A DNA stretch of 12,838 bases from Ramicandelaber brevisporus. Taxonomy: Eukaryota; Kickxellomycota; Ramicandelaberales; Ramicandelaberaceae. The stretch is taken from NCBI GenBank assembly GCA_025201865.1, contig MU603261.1, positions 1 to 12,838 on the forward strand. The letters run 5' to 3'. Under the pieces are notes generated by a model. It was not told the DNA's origin. It ran no database searches and saw only the letters and a program-made list of their open reading frames with translations. The translations under genes were made by a program, and so were the position numbers. How positions within the stretch are numbered: position 1 is the stretch's first letter; each line of letters begins with the position of its first letter. Below, piece after piece: positions 1 through 7,168 of this stretch.

Positions 1-335
1 GACTTTCGAGCCCGCCGTGTTACCCCGGCTGCATCAGCAGGCAAAAGAAGTGTGTTTAGCGAGCAGCTGCAGCGGCCGTGTACGACCTGCGCAGCGACAG
101 GACCGCCGCTTTCGCCACGGCGTTCTTCCGCGAGTGCGCGTCGTCCAGCAGTCCGTGGCAGTCTATCATCTGCTTCGGCAGGTTCTGCACCGCGGTGAAC
201 AGCTCCATCGGATCCGCCAGCGCCAGCAGCCGCGGCTCGCTTCGACGCAGCAGCGCCAGCACAACCCGAAATAGAACCGCATTGTTAATCGCCGCCGGCC
301 CACCACCGCTGTTGCCTCTGTCGCCTCTGTCGCCA
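1..335 (-). repeat. Left arm of 335-bp inverted repeat
   Basis: Base i pairs with base 12578-i. I compared the arm block by block with the reverse complement of 12243-12577 and found mismatches only at 104 and 289 (333 of 335 identical) and no gaps. The match starts at base 1, so the repeat may extend beyond the window on the left. It ends sharply at 335/336. Confidence 0.97.
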
Positions 336-366
336 TCCGCGCGACGGCATCCAGTGGCTTATCATC
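1..366 (-). pseudogene. Truncated second copy of the TBC (Rab GAP) gene 3' end
   Basis: Read on the minus strand, positions 335 to 56 repeat the last 92 codons of the TBC gene at the right end of the window, including its stop (TAA at 56-58), and 55-1 repeat its 3' flank. Only two bases differ: position 104 (silent, Ala GCG for GCA at residue 1058) and position 289 (Ile for Val997). Beyond 335 the match breaks. A colinear 26-base piece at 341-366 still matches 12081-12106 (22 of 26, including 15 in a row at 345-359, coding for SHWMP). The 136 bases between these blocks in the intact gene are replaced by 5 bases, which shifts the frame; the SHWMP frame then ends at a stop soon after. No start codon or upstream TBC domain is present, so this is a gene remnant, or an assembly artefact, rather than a working gene. 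It lies 67 bp downstream of the stop of the helical-repeat gene. Confidence 0.8.
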
Positions 367-432
367 TATCACTCTAAGATGGAATATTAAAACACGTGAT
401 ATGAGCTCATTAGCTTTGATGGAAGGCTCAGT
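336..432. other. Junction and 3' flank of the helical-repeat gene
   Basis: This 97-bp stretch joins the inverted repeat to the stop codon at 433-435. Positions 341-366 hold the short TBC remnant described with the pseudogene. Positions 367-432 are AT-rich and match nothing else that I can see in the window. No AATAAA-type polyadenylation signal is visible. Confidence 0.6.
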
Positions 433-3400
433 TCAGTAATCGTACTCGGGTGGCATTTCATCCGGAATAGTCACGGGTTCGTCCACAAGCGCACCAAGTG
501 CTAAATCGGACGGATCATAATCATAGATATTCTGGTCAGCAAGTAAAAACAATAGGCTCAATTTGATTCCAGATGTCATGGTTGGGGATCGCAGTGCCTT
601 TTGATAGGTTTCCATTCCACCATACTTCATAAACATCCCTCCAGTGTTTACCACATTGTTCGATGCCGATAATAAATACAGCAAGCACTGATAGTTCACA
701 GAGTGCACTAATGTGCCATTCGCAAATGGTACCAGCGTGAGGGCTTTTAACACTGCACTCATCAATAGTGGTTCACCAGATGTCATCTCTCGCTCCAGAA
801 GCGTCTGTATCAATTCGATGCCATTGTCGATGCGGACAGTGGAATAAGTAAATTCGACTACGAAAAAGTGGAATGCAAGTTGATGAAGAATAGCCGAAAA
901 CGAAGGATACGTAGTACTGCGGCATATGGACGATAGCACATTATTCTCGACAAACATTTGCCACATCGCATCTGCAGATCCAAGGTCGTAGCATATACTC
1001 TTCAGGAGAGCAACATGTTCAATACTGGTCGCGAGATGGTAGCCATTACTGTCAGTGCACAGTGAAGCAAGTAGCTGGATATCATCGAGAGCAGCAAGCA
1101 GGTAGGCAACTGTGTTTACTGGCATTATGTTACTCATTATGAGAGTGACAGCCCGTGCCACTTTGGAACTGTATACATTGGTGCTAGTAAATGCAATGAT
1201 GGTGAGTTGTCGCAGAATGCCAATGTCAGACATACGCTTAATAAATTTGCCTTCGTCTGCCAGTAGCTCAATGATGGAGATGATATTGCTGAGTGACTCC
1301 AAAGTGAGCATGCGGTGACTACTGTGTCGCTGCAAGAGCTGGTGAATGCAAACCAATATTCTGACGACACAATCGCGCTTTGAGAATTGCTGATGGACAG
1401 TTCGACATATCGACAGAAGTGTGGCAATGGTCGGTTCCAGCAAACAGCTGGCAAGAGAGTGATCCAATGCCAGTTCACAAAGCTGTGCAACGGAGCGTCG
1501 CAACAGCAGCTGGTTAACAGCCTCGGTTTTGCCACTGATGACACCACTGATGATGTTCAATGCAGTTGCCTGTAGCCTGACTGGCTCGTTTGTATCTATG
1601 AAGTCCAACAATCGGCACAGGTGTTCTGATGATGCAAGCCATGATGCAGTTTCGCTTGAAGCGGCCATTTGTGCTGCACCCAAGTGAAAGTACAGTGCCT
1701 GGAGTGACATCAACCAATGAGAGTTATCAGAAGCAGCTACTCCAGACCAAAGTGTCTCTCGTATCTCTGATTGAGTCTGTGTGTCAATTATTCCAGTTTG
1801 CTCGAGTTGCCAAAGTGTCACTTTTCGATTGGCTATAAAGTGTGATGCTGTGAGCGAAGACAGGGTTCGAGTTACCAATGGTTGAATCCGGGCGGCGGTT
1901 GTGATCCGCTCTTCTCCATACCTGGCAAGTGATTGATTATACAGTGCAATGCGATGTGGTTCGACTGGTATATGCGGTTGATGGAGGAGATGTGGTGGCA
2001 CATCTGGAAACTGCAGACTGGGCTGTTGTGGTTTACGGTGTGTATCATATGCGTCCATAATCTCTCGAAGCAACTCCAATATATTGAGCAAACCGCCTCC
2101 AGGGGCTGAATCATTGGTTTCTATCCAATAGTATATGGCTTCAACAATGCCATCACGAAGCAGAGCGAGCGCCAAACTATTGTCCAGTCCAATCAATGTT
2201 TTAAGCACATTACAAATATTCTGTACTTCCGGATTGGTGGCATCTCGTATTCTGTGAATGATGATAGTGGATAGGCCAAGTGCTGATAAGTTCCCAGTGA
2301 TGGTCCAGCTTGTAGGCAGAGTACCAAATGACATGGCTGCAGACGGACGAGCAGCGTCACTCAAAGCAGTAATAAGTTTGCCTACCATCCAATCAAAGAA
2401 ACCATGCTGAGCCAGATGTTCAGTCTTAATCTGAGAAGCAATATTCCACAGAAAGTGTCGATGCTCACCCGAGTGCCATAATCTATCATCCATCAAACAA
2501 CCAACAACGCCTGCGACATTTCGTGGACTTGATTCACACGCAGTCCCAGAATTAGCCTCAATCTGAACTAAATTGACTATGAATACATATATCAACACAG
2601 TAACCGACGGCCGCTCGCCATTGTAGACGCAGGTGGCTGCTAGAACAGTATCCAGGATTGGTGATAGGAACGGCACAATCATATACGACGGGAGAAGTGT
2701 GAGGATTCTATCGATAATTATGCGGGTGAAATACTGAACAGTCTGGCTACGATGATGCAGTGCCATGTCGACCAATTGGTGTAGGATGCCCACATATGCG
2801 TCATTAACCACAGATGGAAGGTATGCTGATACTGTCCAAAATATCATTTCCAGATAAGCTCCAAGCTGTCTATCACATTCAAGAGATGGTAGACTTGACA
2901 CAATTTTCAACACCAAGGCTACAGAGTCATGACTGCAGGCGGGCTCACCGGCTAGGATGGCACCTAAAATACTACCACATTTGTATGCTGATGCGTTCAA
3001 TGTATCAATGTTGCTATCATACACTTTGCCCACAAATCGGCCAAGTACTGTACGGGCAACTGGAGGTAGCGAGAATCCATCCATGGGTGTACACAGTGTC
3101 GCTAAAAGTTGGAGAATAGCATTTGTAAACAATGTATGGCTAGTATCCAGAGAATGAGATGCAACAAAGTCAACAATGCCAGCTTTTACCAGACTCACTC
3201 TTGCATCCACATCATCTCCGATAACTCGTGATAGGGCATCACATATGGATATCATGTCAGCTGTTGTGCTAGTCGATGTCAGCAGTTGTTTAACCAAAGT
3301 ACTGATAACCAAATCGACAATCTGATGTTGTAGTGTTGAGCTGGCCGACGAAACATAATTATTCAGTATCAAGAGTGCACGCTGTGCTAGAGCTGGATCC

Positions 3401-5301
3401 GATGAGTCAAGACTCGCAGAAAAGTGATTAAATGCATCCAAAACTGCTGCATTGCCTGTGCCAAGATTGGTGACAAGTACATTCAAAAGATTCGCGGCAC
3501 TTCTAGTGAACGTTCTCATCACAAGTGGAGTGGATGAATGCAGCAGTACTCGAGCAACACCAGTGACAATCTCACAGCACTGGCTAGCTGAAAGCTGGTC
3601 AGCGATAGTTTCGACAGCGTTCATGGCGTATTCGATCTGCTTGGCACGAGATGGGTGTGGTATTGGCTGCGTCACTAGTGCAACTAGTTTGCTGATTGGT
3701 AGAAGATTCACATGGCCATCTGTAACCAAGTAACTATTGCTCAGAAGATGCGTCCAACAAAGGAATGCTGAAGAAGCAACAGTGCTACACGGATGATCAA
3801 TCAGTTCAACAAGCGTGTGGACAATGTCCAAATTGGCAGCGTACAGATGTAGCGATTGGATCGACCGCTGCATAACATGGCGTAGGTGATTATCCAGCAA
3901 CTTAAGCAGATAGGCCAGATGACTGGAACATGACAATGTCGATGCTGGTCCTTGAGCTACCAGATTCAGCCACATGCTGCAAAATGCCTCAGCGGTGAAG
4001 AGCGATCGAAATCGTGAATTGCAGCCACAAAGTAGCTCAGCGGCTTCCATCAGTACATAACAGCGGTAATACCAGAACGCCGAGCCAGATATCGAATGTG
4101 TGAGCACAACCACAATGTCAGATATCGCTGTGAAGGCTGTCTCGGCATCCTCATTGTTGAGACGAGTTTCGGAGCGTTGAGAGAGCACAGCCAAGGTTAA
4201 AAGACATTCGATGCGAATTGCCACGAATTCAGAGTTAGCTTGAATGATCTTCAAAAGTCGTAAAATGGCTCCAGACTGTGCGAGATGCCTACGGTAAGCA
4301 GCACTATCCTTAGCAACAATCCTAATATGTTTTAGTCCCATCATTCGAGTTGTCAAACAAGAGATTCCATTCACTTCATCACTATCAAATGTAGAAGACA
4401 CAAACTGTTCAAAATACCCAGATTCCACAACAAACTGGTGTGACGAGGTGGTTCCACGAACTACTATAATATCCAACAATCCAAACGCAAATGGTACATG
4501 GTTCAGAGCAAAATGTTTCACGCGTTCGAGCTCTTCTGCTTTTTGACCGAATGACATCAATGAATCATATTCCATTACAGCCAAAGTATAGCAGGCTGCC
4601 ATTATTAACAACTTGTTATCAGCTTTGTTGTTCATGATAATTGACCCGCAGTATTGCTCAATATACCCATGCTGATCACTGTGATTCGGAATGGCAGTGG
4701 AATTGTCCTTAATCGTTGCGAACAGTAGCAGAATGCTTACCTGAATATTGCTCGGCATCTTCTTAGCTAGCGACTCGTCATCATCACGAAGCAATCCAAG
4801 AACAAAGTCAGAGACGCCATAATCAACAATTACTCTGCATTGAGACATTTCTGTTGCCAAGGCAGTGAGAGCACTCAAGGCATCAACAAACGCTGGATGA
4901 CCAACACCGGATTTAACTATATCGCACAGCGTGATTAGTACCTTTGTAGTCCAATAGTCTGAATAGCACTCTCCAGCTGCATACATAGCACAAACTGCCA
5001 ACACTCGTACAGTAGCTGCAGTGATATCGATATCATTTGATGCAAGCAACTCTGGGATCAACTCCATAAGTAGTGGCTGTAGAGTCAGCACGCTTGCCTT
5101 GGCCACTACATCATCGTACTCTTCGCCTTGATAATCATTCCCGCGGATTGCCAGTTCAGAGCCAGCAGCTGGTAATCTTGGCAGAGATGACTCGAGCCAG
5201 TCATATATAGAGGCGAGCGCGTTCAGCTGCGACGCGTGGCTATCACCGTCAAGTCCAGTGCACAAGTCGCGTGCAGTTACAAACAGATCGCAGCAGTTCA
5301 T
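433..5301 (-). CDS. Giant ARM/HEAT-like alpha-solenoid protein, 1622 aa, function unknown, C-terminal PPxY
   Basis: This intronless frame encodes a leucine- and alanine-rich protein that appears to be nearly all short amphipathic helices of ARM/HEAT type (for example residue stretches reading LLRLLKIIQ, ALLILNNYV and LIQTLLERE), with no signal peptide, membrane segment or catalytic motif that I can see. A proline/histidine-rich linker near residues 1085-1115 separates a large N-terminal solenoid from a C-terminal one. The acidic tail ends in PPEY (1617-1620) two residues before the stop, a WW-domain ligand of the type read by Rsp5/Nedd4 ubiquitin ligases. I place the start at the ATG at 5301. 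The open frame runs 41 codons further to a TTG, but that stretch is pyrimidine-rich leader in character. The gene lies 238 bp downstream of the arrestin gene on the same strand. Such solenoids usually act as scaffolds. I do not recognise the family; proteasome chaperone (PSMD5) and rotatin-like proteins were considered without support. Confidence 0.85.
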   Translation of the reverse strand: MNCCDLFVTARDLCTGLDGDSHASQLNALASIYDWLESSLPRLPAAGSELAIRGNDYQGEEYDDVVAKASVLTLQPLLMELIPELLASNDIDITAATVRVLAVCAMYAAGECYSDYWTTKVLITLCDIVKSGVGHPAFVDALSALTALATEMSQCRVIVDYGVSDFVLGLLRDDDESLAKKMPSNIQVSILLLFATIKDNSTAIPNHSDQHGYIEQYCGSIIMNNKADNKLLIMAACYTLAVMEYDSLMSFGQKAEELERVKHFALNHVPFAFGLLDIIVVRGTTSSHQFVVESGYFEQFVSSTFDSDEVNGISCLTTRMMGLKHIRIVAKDSAAYRRHLAQSGAILRLLKIIQANSEFVAIRIECLLTLAVLSQRSETRLNNEDAETAFTAISDIVVVLTHSISGSAFWYYRCYVLMEAAELLCGCNSRFRSLFTAEAFCSMWLNLVAQGPASTLSCSSHLAYLLKLLDNHLRHVMQRSIQSLHLYAANLDIVHTLVELIDHPCSTVASSAFLCWTHLLSNSYLVTDGHVNLLPISKLVALVTQPIPHPSRAKQIEYAMNAVETIADQLSASQCCEIVTGVARVLLHSSTPLVMRTFTRSAANLLNVLVTNLGTGNAAVLDAFNHFSASLDSSDPALAQRALLILNNYVSSASSTLQHQIVDLVISTLVKQLLTSTSTTADMISICDALSRVIGDDVDARVSLVKAGIVDFVASHSLDTSHTLFTNAILQLLATLCTPMDGFSLPPVARTVLGRFVGKVYDSNIDTLNASAYKCGSILGAILAGEPACSHDSVALVLKIVSSLPSLECDRQLGAYLEMIFWTVSAYLPSVVNDAYVGILHQLVDMALHHRSQTVQYFTRIIIDRILTLLPSYMIVPFLSPILDTVLAATCVYNGERPSVTVLIYVFIVNLVQIEANSGTACESSPRNVAGVVGCLMDDRLWHSGEHRHFLWNIASQIKTEHLAQHGFFDWMVGKLITALSDAARPSAAMSFGTLPTSWTITGNLSALGLSTIIIHRIRDATNPEVQNICNVLKTLIGLDNSLALALLRDGIVEAIYYWIETNDSAPGGGLLNILELLREIMDAYDTHRKPQQPSLQFPDVPPHLLHQPHIPVEPHRIALYNQSLARYGEERITTAARIQPLVTRTLSSLTASHFIANRKVTLWQLEQTGIIDTQTQSEIRETLWSGVAASDNSHWLMSLQALYFHLGAAQMAASSETASWLASSEHLCRLLDFIDTNEPVRLQATALNIISGVISGKTEAVNQLLLRRSVAQLCELALDHSLASCLLEPTIATLLSICRTVHQQFSKRDCVVRILVCIHQLLQRHSSHRMLTLESLSNIISIIELLADEGKFIKRMSDIGILRQLTIIAFTSTNVYSSKVARAVTLIMSNIMPVNTVAYLLAALDDIQLLASLCTDSNGYHLATSIEHVALLKSICYDLGSADAMWQMFVENNVLSSICRSTTYPSFSAILHQLAFHFFVVEFTYSTVRIDNGIELIQTLLEREMTSGEPLLMSAVLKALTLVPFANGTLVHSVNYQCLLYLLSASNNVVNTGGMFMKYGGMETYQKALRSPTMTSGIKLSLLFLLADQNIYDYDPSDLALGALVDEPVTIPDEMPPEYDY

Positions 5302-5539
5302 CTCGTGATGTAAACAAGTAGGGTTTGGATATGTTAGATGAGATAGATGAGAAAGAGAGCAAACAAAGAAAACTTGAGAGACTGCATATGAGAGAAATGG
5401 GACTGGGTGGGGCGTCTTGTGCAACCCTTAAAAGGTGATTGGTGAATGGATCAAAGAAACCCTTGTTTTCTCAATGGATGCAAAGAGTAAAAGAATAGCA
5501 CAGTGCTTCAATTTAGCAGTCAAAAGTCATACTAGCTAG
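5302..5539 (-). promoter_or_regulatory. Intergenic promoter region of the helical-repeat gene
   Basis: This 238-bp gap lies between the arrestin stop and the start of the helical-repeat gene. On the minus strand it has a CCAAT box (5438-5442), a TATA-like TTTTAAGG nearby (about 5427-5434), then a pyrimidine-rich leader (about 5338-5400) typical of fungal 5' UTRs. It must also contain the arrestin 3' end; no canonical AATAAA was seen. The promoter assignment is inferred from motif order and position. Confidence 0.5.
5334..5387 (-). other. Possible 17-codon upstream ORF in the helical-repeat gene leader
   Basis: It runs from an ATG at 5387 to a TAA at 5334-5336 and would encode a hydrophobic peptide beginning MQSLKFSLF. 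It is out of frame with the main ATG at 5301 and is the only minus-strand ATG between the CCAAT box and that start. It matters only if transcription starts upstream of 5387, which the sequence alone cannot show. Confidence 0.35.
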
Positions 5540-6784
5540 TTATTTAAAGTAGGCTGGCGGTGCGGAACTGGTTTCTGTTTCTGTTGCTGGTGGGCTTGGT
5601 ATCCAATCCCCACTCTCGTACGCAGGAGGAGCATAGTCATTGTCACCCGGATACGTAGTAGTAGTAGTAGTAGTAGTAGCTGTAGCGGTGGTGGTGGTGG
5701 TGGCGGCGATGGTGGAAGCAGTGACTCTATCTGCCTGAGCTTGGCGTTCTTTCTTTAGACGACCAATGTCAGCTCGTGCTAAAGGTGTGATGATAACAGG
5801 CACACTGATATTAATATCCTTAGTGCCAGAGAGAGACACTTGCAGCTCAAGCAAATGACGGATGTTCACCCACCGAGATATGCTGCCGGTGTAAGCTGTG
5901 TTAGTTCGCGGTAGTTGAACATGTATCGTCATTTCAGTCACTGCACCATTAGCACCCACCTGGTTGTGTCTTGTCTTGGCGATATAGCGGCTAAACGCGA
6001 AGAGCTGCTTACCTTTATCATCGTTGATCACAACGTGTTCCTTCAGAGCAAGAAACACATTTTTAACCTTTGCATACTTGAACTCAGCTGGAATTGTAAG
6101 GGCCACATGTGGTTCATGGCTATAAACGATGCTACCGGAATCCAATGTGCACTTCCAACTGAAACCCTGTTTGGCATATTCTGGTGGCAAAGAGAGTTGT
6201 ACTGGATCACCGATGTGCCCTGGAACTGAAGTGATCATCGCAAGCGAGGATCCATAATTCAAGACTGGCAGAATCTTGCAGAGCCTCTTCTTCTCTTCAT
6301 TGTACTTTCTAGCAATAGTTACCAATGCTTCCAGTGTGTATTTGACTTCCACATTTTCTGTCTTCATTGTTGACGGCACATCGCCTGGAAGTTCAATGCT
6401 GAATGGGAAGCGTTTGTTGGTCATTCCAGCATGCCCGCCTGATGTCGCTGCCTGCCACAGAACTTTCTTCCTATTCAGAAACAGATGAGTGTCAGAGCGC
6501 GACTCTGGAACTAAACCATACCCTCCAGCAACCTCTTCAGTCCAAACCGTATCACACTGACCACGCAGAATCACCTCAACACGCTTGACTCTGGCAATTT
6601 CTTCCTCAGGGTAACGCAGAACCACCTCACCCGTAACCTTGGACGGCGTGATGCCCAGTCTACCATCAATGAATGCCGATGGCGAGTATATCGAGCCATT
6701 ATCGGTGGTGCCAAGTGGGACGAGTGATATCCCTTCAACAACGGGCTGTGAGATTGTCTTTGCTAGCTTTTTGAAGGCAAACAT
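5540..6784 (-). CDS. Alpha-arrestin (ART-like) ubiquitin-ligase adaptor, 414 aa
   Basis: The protein has the two beta-sandwich layout of arrestins. The N-terminal arrestin domain covers roughly residues 15-175 (blocks ending LRYPEEE, VEVILRGQ, FPFSIELPGDVPST, VKYTLEALV). The C-terminal one covers roughly 190-335 (VALTIPAEFKYAKVKNVFLALKE... into HLLELQVSLSG and INISVPVIITPLA). A threonine/alanine-rich linker encoded by a GTA microsatellite follows, and the tail carries two PPxY motifs, PPAY at 386-389 and 409-412. In fungi, alpha-arrestins bind Rsp5-type HECT ligases through PPxY and bring them to plasma-membrane transporters for ubiquitination and endocytosis. The ATG at 6784 opens directly into the domain, and the length is normal for a compact member. 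Which cargo it serves cannot be told. An arrestin-fold protein of other function, such as a VPS26 relative, is unlikely because of the PPxY tail. Confidence 0.88.
   Translation of the reverse strand: MFAFKKLAKTISQPVVEGISLVPLGTTDNGSIYSPSAFIDGRLGITPSKVTGEVVLRYPEEEIARVKRVEVILRGQCDTVWTEEVAGGYGLVPESRSDTHLFLNRKKVLWQAATSGGHAGMTNKRFPFSIELPGDVPSTMKTENVEVKYTLEALVTIARKYNEEKKRLCKILPVLNYGSSLAMITSVPGHIGDPVQLSLPPEYAKQGFSWKCTLDSGSIVYSHEPHVALTIPAEFKYAKVKNVFLALKEHVVINDDKGKQLFAFSRYIAKTRHNQVGANGAVTEMTIHVQLPRTNTAYTGSISRWVNIRHLLELQVSLSGTKDINISVPVIITPLARADIGRLKKERQAQADRVTASTIAATTTTTATATTTTTTTTYPGDNDYAPPAYESGDWIPSPPATETETSSAPPAYFK
5655..5679. repeat. (GTA)8 microsatellite inside the arrestin coding region
   Basis: There are eight GTA units plus one base on the plus strand. 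The gene reads them on the other strand as ACT codons, giving part of the polythreonine run before the PPxY tail. A GGT-rich stretch (5687-5703) follows and also encodes threonine. Length changes would stay in frame in multiples of three. Confidence 0.9.
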
Positions 6785-6785
6785 G

Positions 6786-6814
6786 CTATAAAAAGTGCTG
6801 GATCGAGTGCTGTT

Positions 6815-6851
<37 letters not shown>

Positions 6852-6911
6852 CAGTAGTAGCAGTAGATGAGCAGCGTGAGTGTCTTTTTTGGTTGCGACT
6901 AGATTGCTCAT
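6786..6911 (-). other. Possible 41-codon upstream ORF with a polyleucine tract, abutting the arrestin start
   Basis: It runs from an ATG at 6911 to a TAG at 6786-6788. The microsatellite is read in this frame as CTA/CTG leucine codons, giving about 17 leucines between a MSNLVATKKDTHAAH head and a KQHSIQHFL tail. The stop lies a single base before the arrestin ATG (6784). It is out of frame with the arrestin. Translation is unproven; it is relevant only if transcripts start upstream of 6911, which the CCAAT boxes at 6983-7011 make plausible. Confidence 0.4.
6818..6868. repeat. (GTA)11 microsatellite with imperfect GCA/GTA extension
   Basis: There are eleven perfect GTA units at 6818-6850, followed by interrupted units to about 6868. 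It lies in the arrestin leader, in the same orientation as the GTA repeat inside that gene. Confidence 0.95.
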
Positions 6912-6982
6912 CAGTAACAGTGTTATTCACTACAATCTGGCTTGGCACCAAAAAGCCACGTTTTTTTTGTTGCTTTGCTTCT

Positions 6983-7011
6983 ATTGGCTGTTTGGCTGAT
7001 TGGATGATTGG
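6983..7011 (-). promoter_or_regulatory. Cluster of three CCAAT boxes upstream of the arrestin gene
   Basis: On the minus strand CCAAT occurs at 6983-6987, 6999-7003 and 7007-7011, about 200-230 bp upstream of the arrestin ATG. CCAAT is the target of the fungal Hap2/3/5 (NF-Y) complex. The clustering is seen directly; binding is inferred. Confidence 0.55.
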
Positions 7012-7168
7012 ATAACTTACCACGGAATATAATAAGAACGATAGTGTGAAATCGACCGATGGACTATATCAGTGGCAAATCCAATATCCTTTTCTTTCTT
7101 TTCAAAGGAACATTGTATGAATCTATAAGTTAGGAAGATTTCTAGTTTCTAGTGTTATTTTTTATCTT

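Larger units (their letters stand above)
6785..7168 (-). promoter_or_regulatory. Arrestin promoter/leader region and GDA1 3' flank
   Basis: This 384-bp gap holds the 3' end of the GDA1 gene (AT-rich part, about 7060-7168) and the upstream region of the arrestin gene. It contains three CCAAT boxes, a homopolymer T run on the plus strand (A-rich on the gene strand, about 6961-6968), and the GTA microsatellite. An open frame with a GTG at 7023 overlaps the arrestin start out of frame, but it has no ATG and is not called. Confidence 0.55.

Noticed and set aside
5302-5424. 41-codon N-terminal extension of the helical-repeat protein
   Set aside because: It begins at TTG, not ATG, and its sequence is pyrimidine-rich leader in character; the ATG at 5301 is the better start.
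6763-7023. 86-codon frame with a threonine run overlapping the arrestin start
   Set aside because: It begins with GTG, contains no ATG, is out of frame with the arrestin, and its body is the microsatellite.
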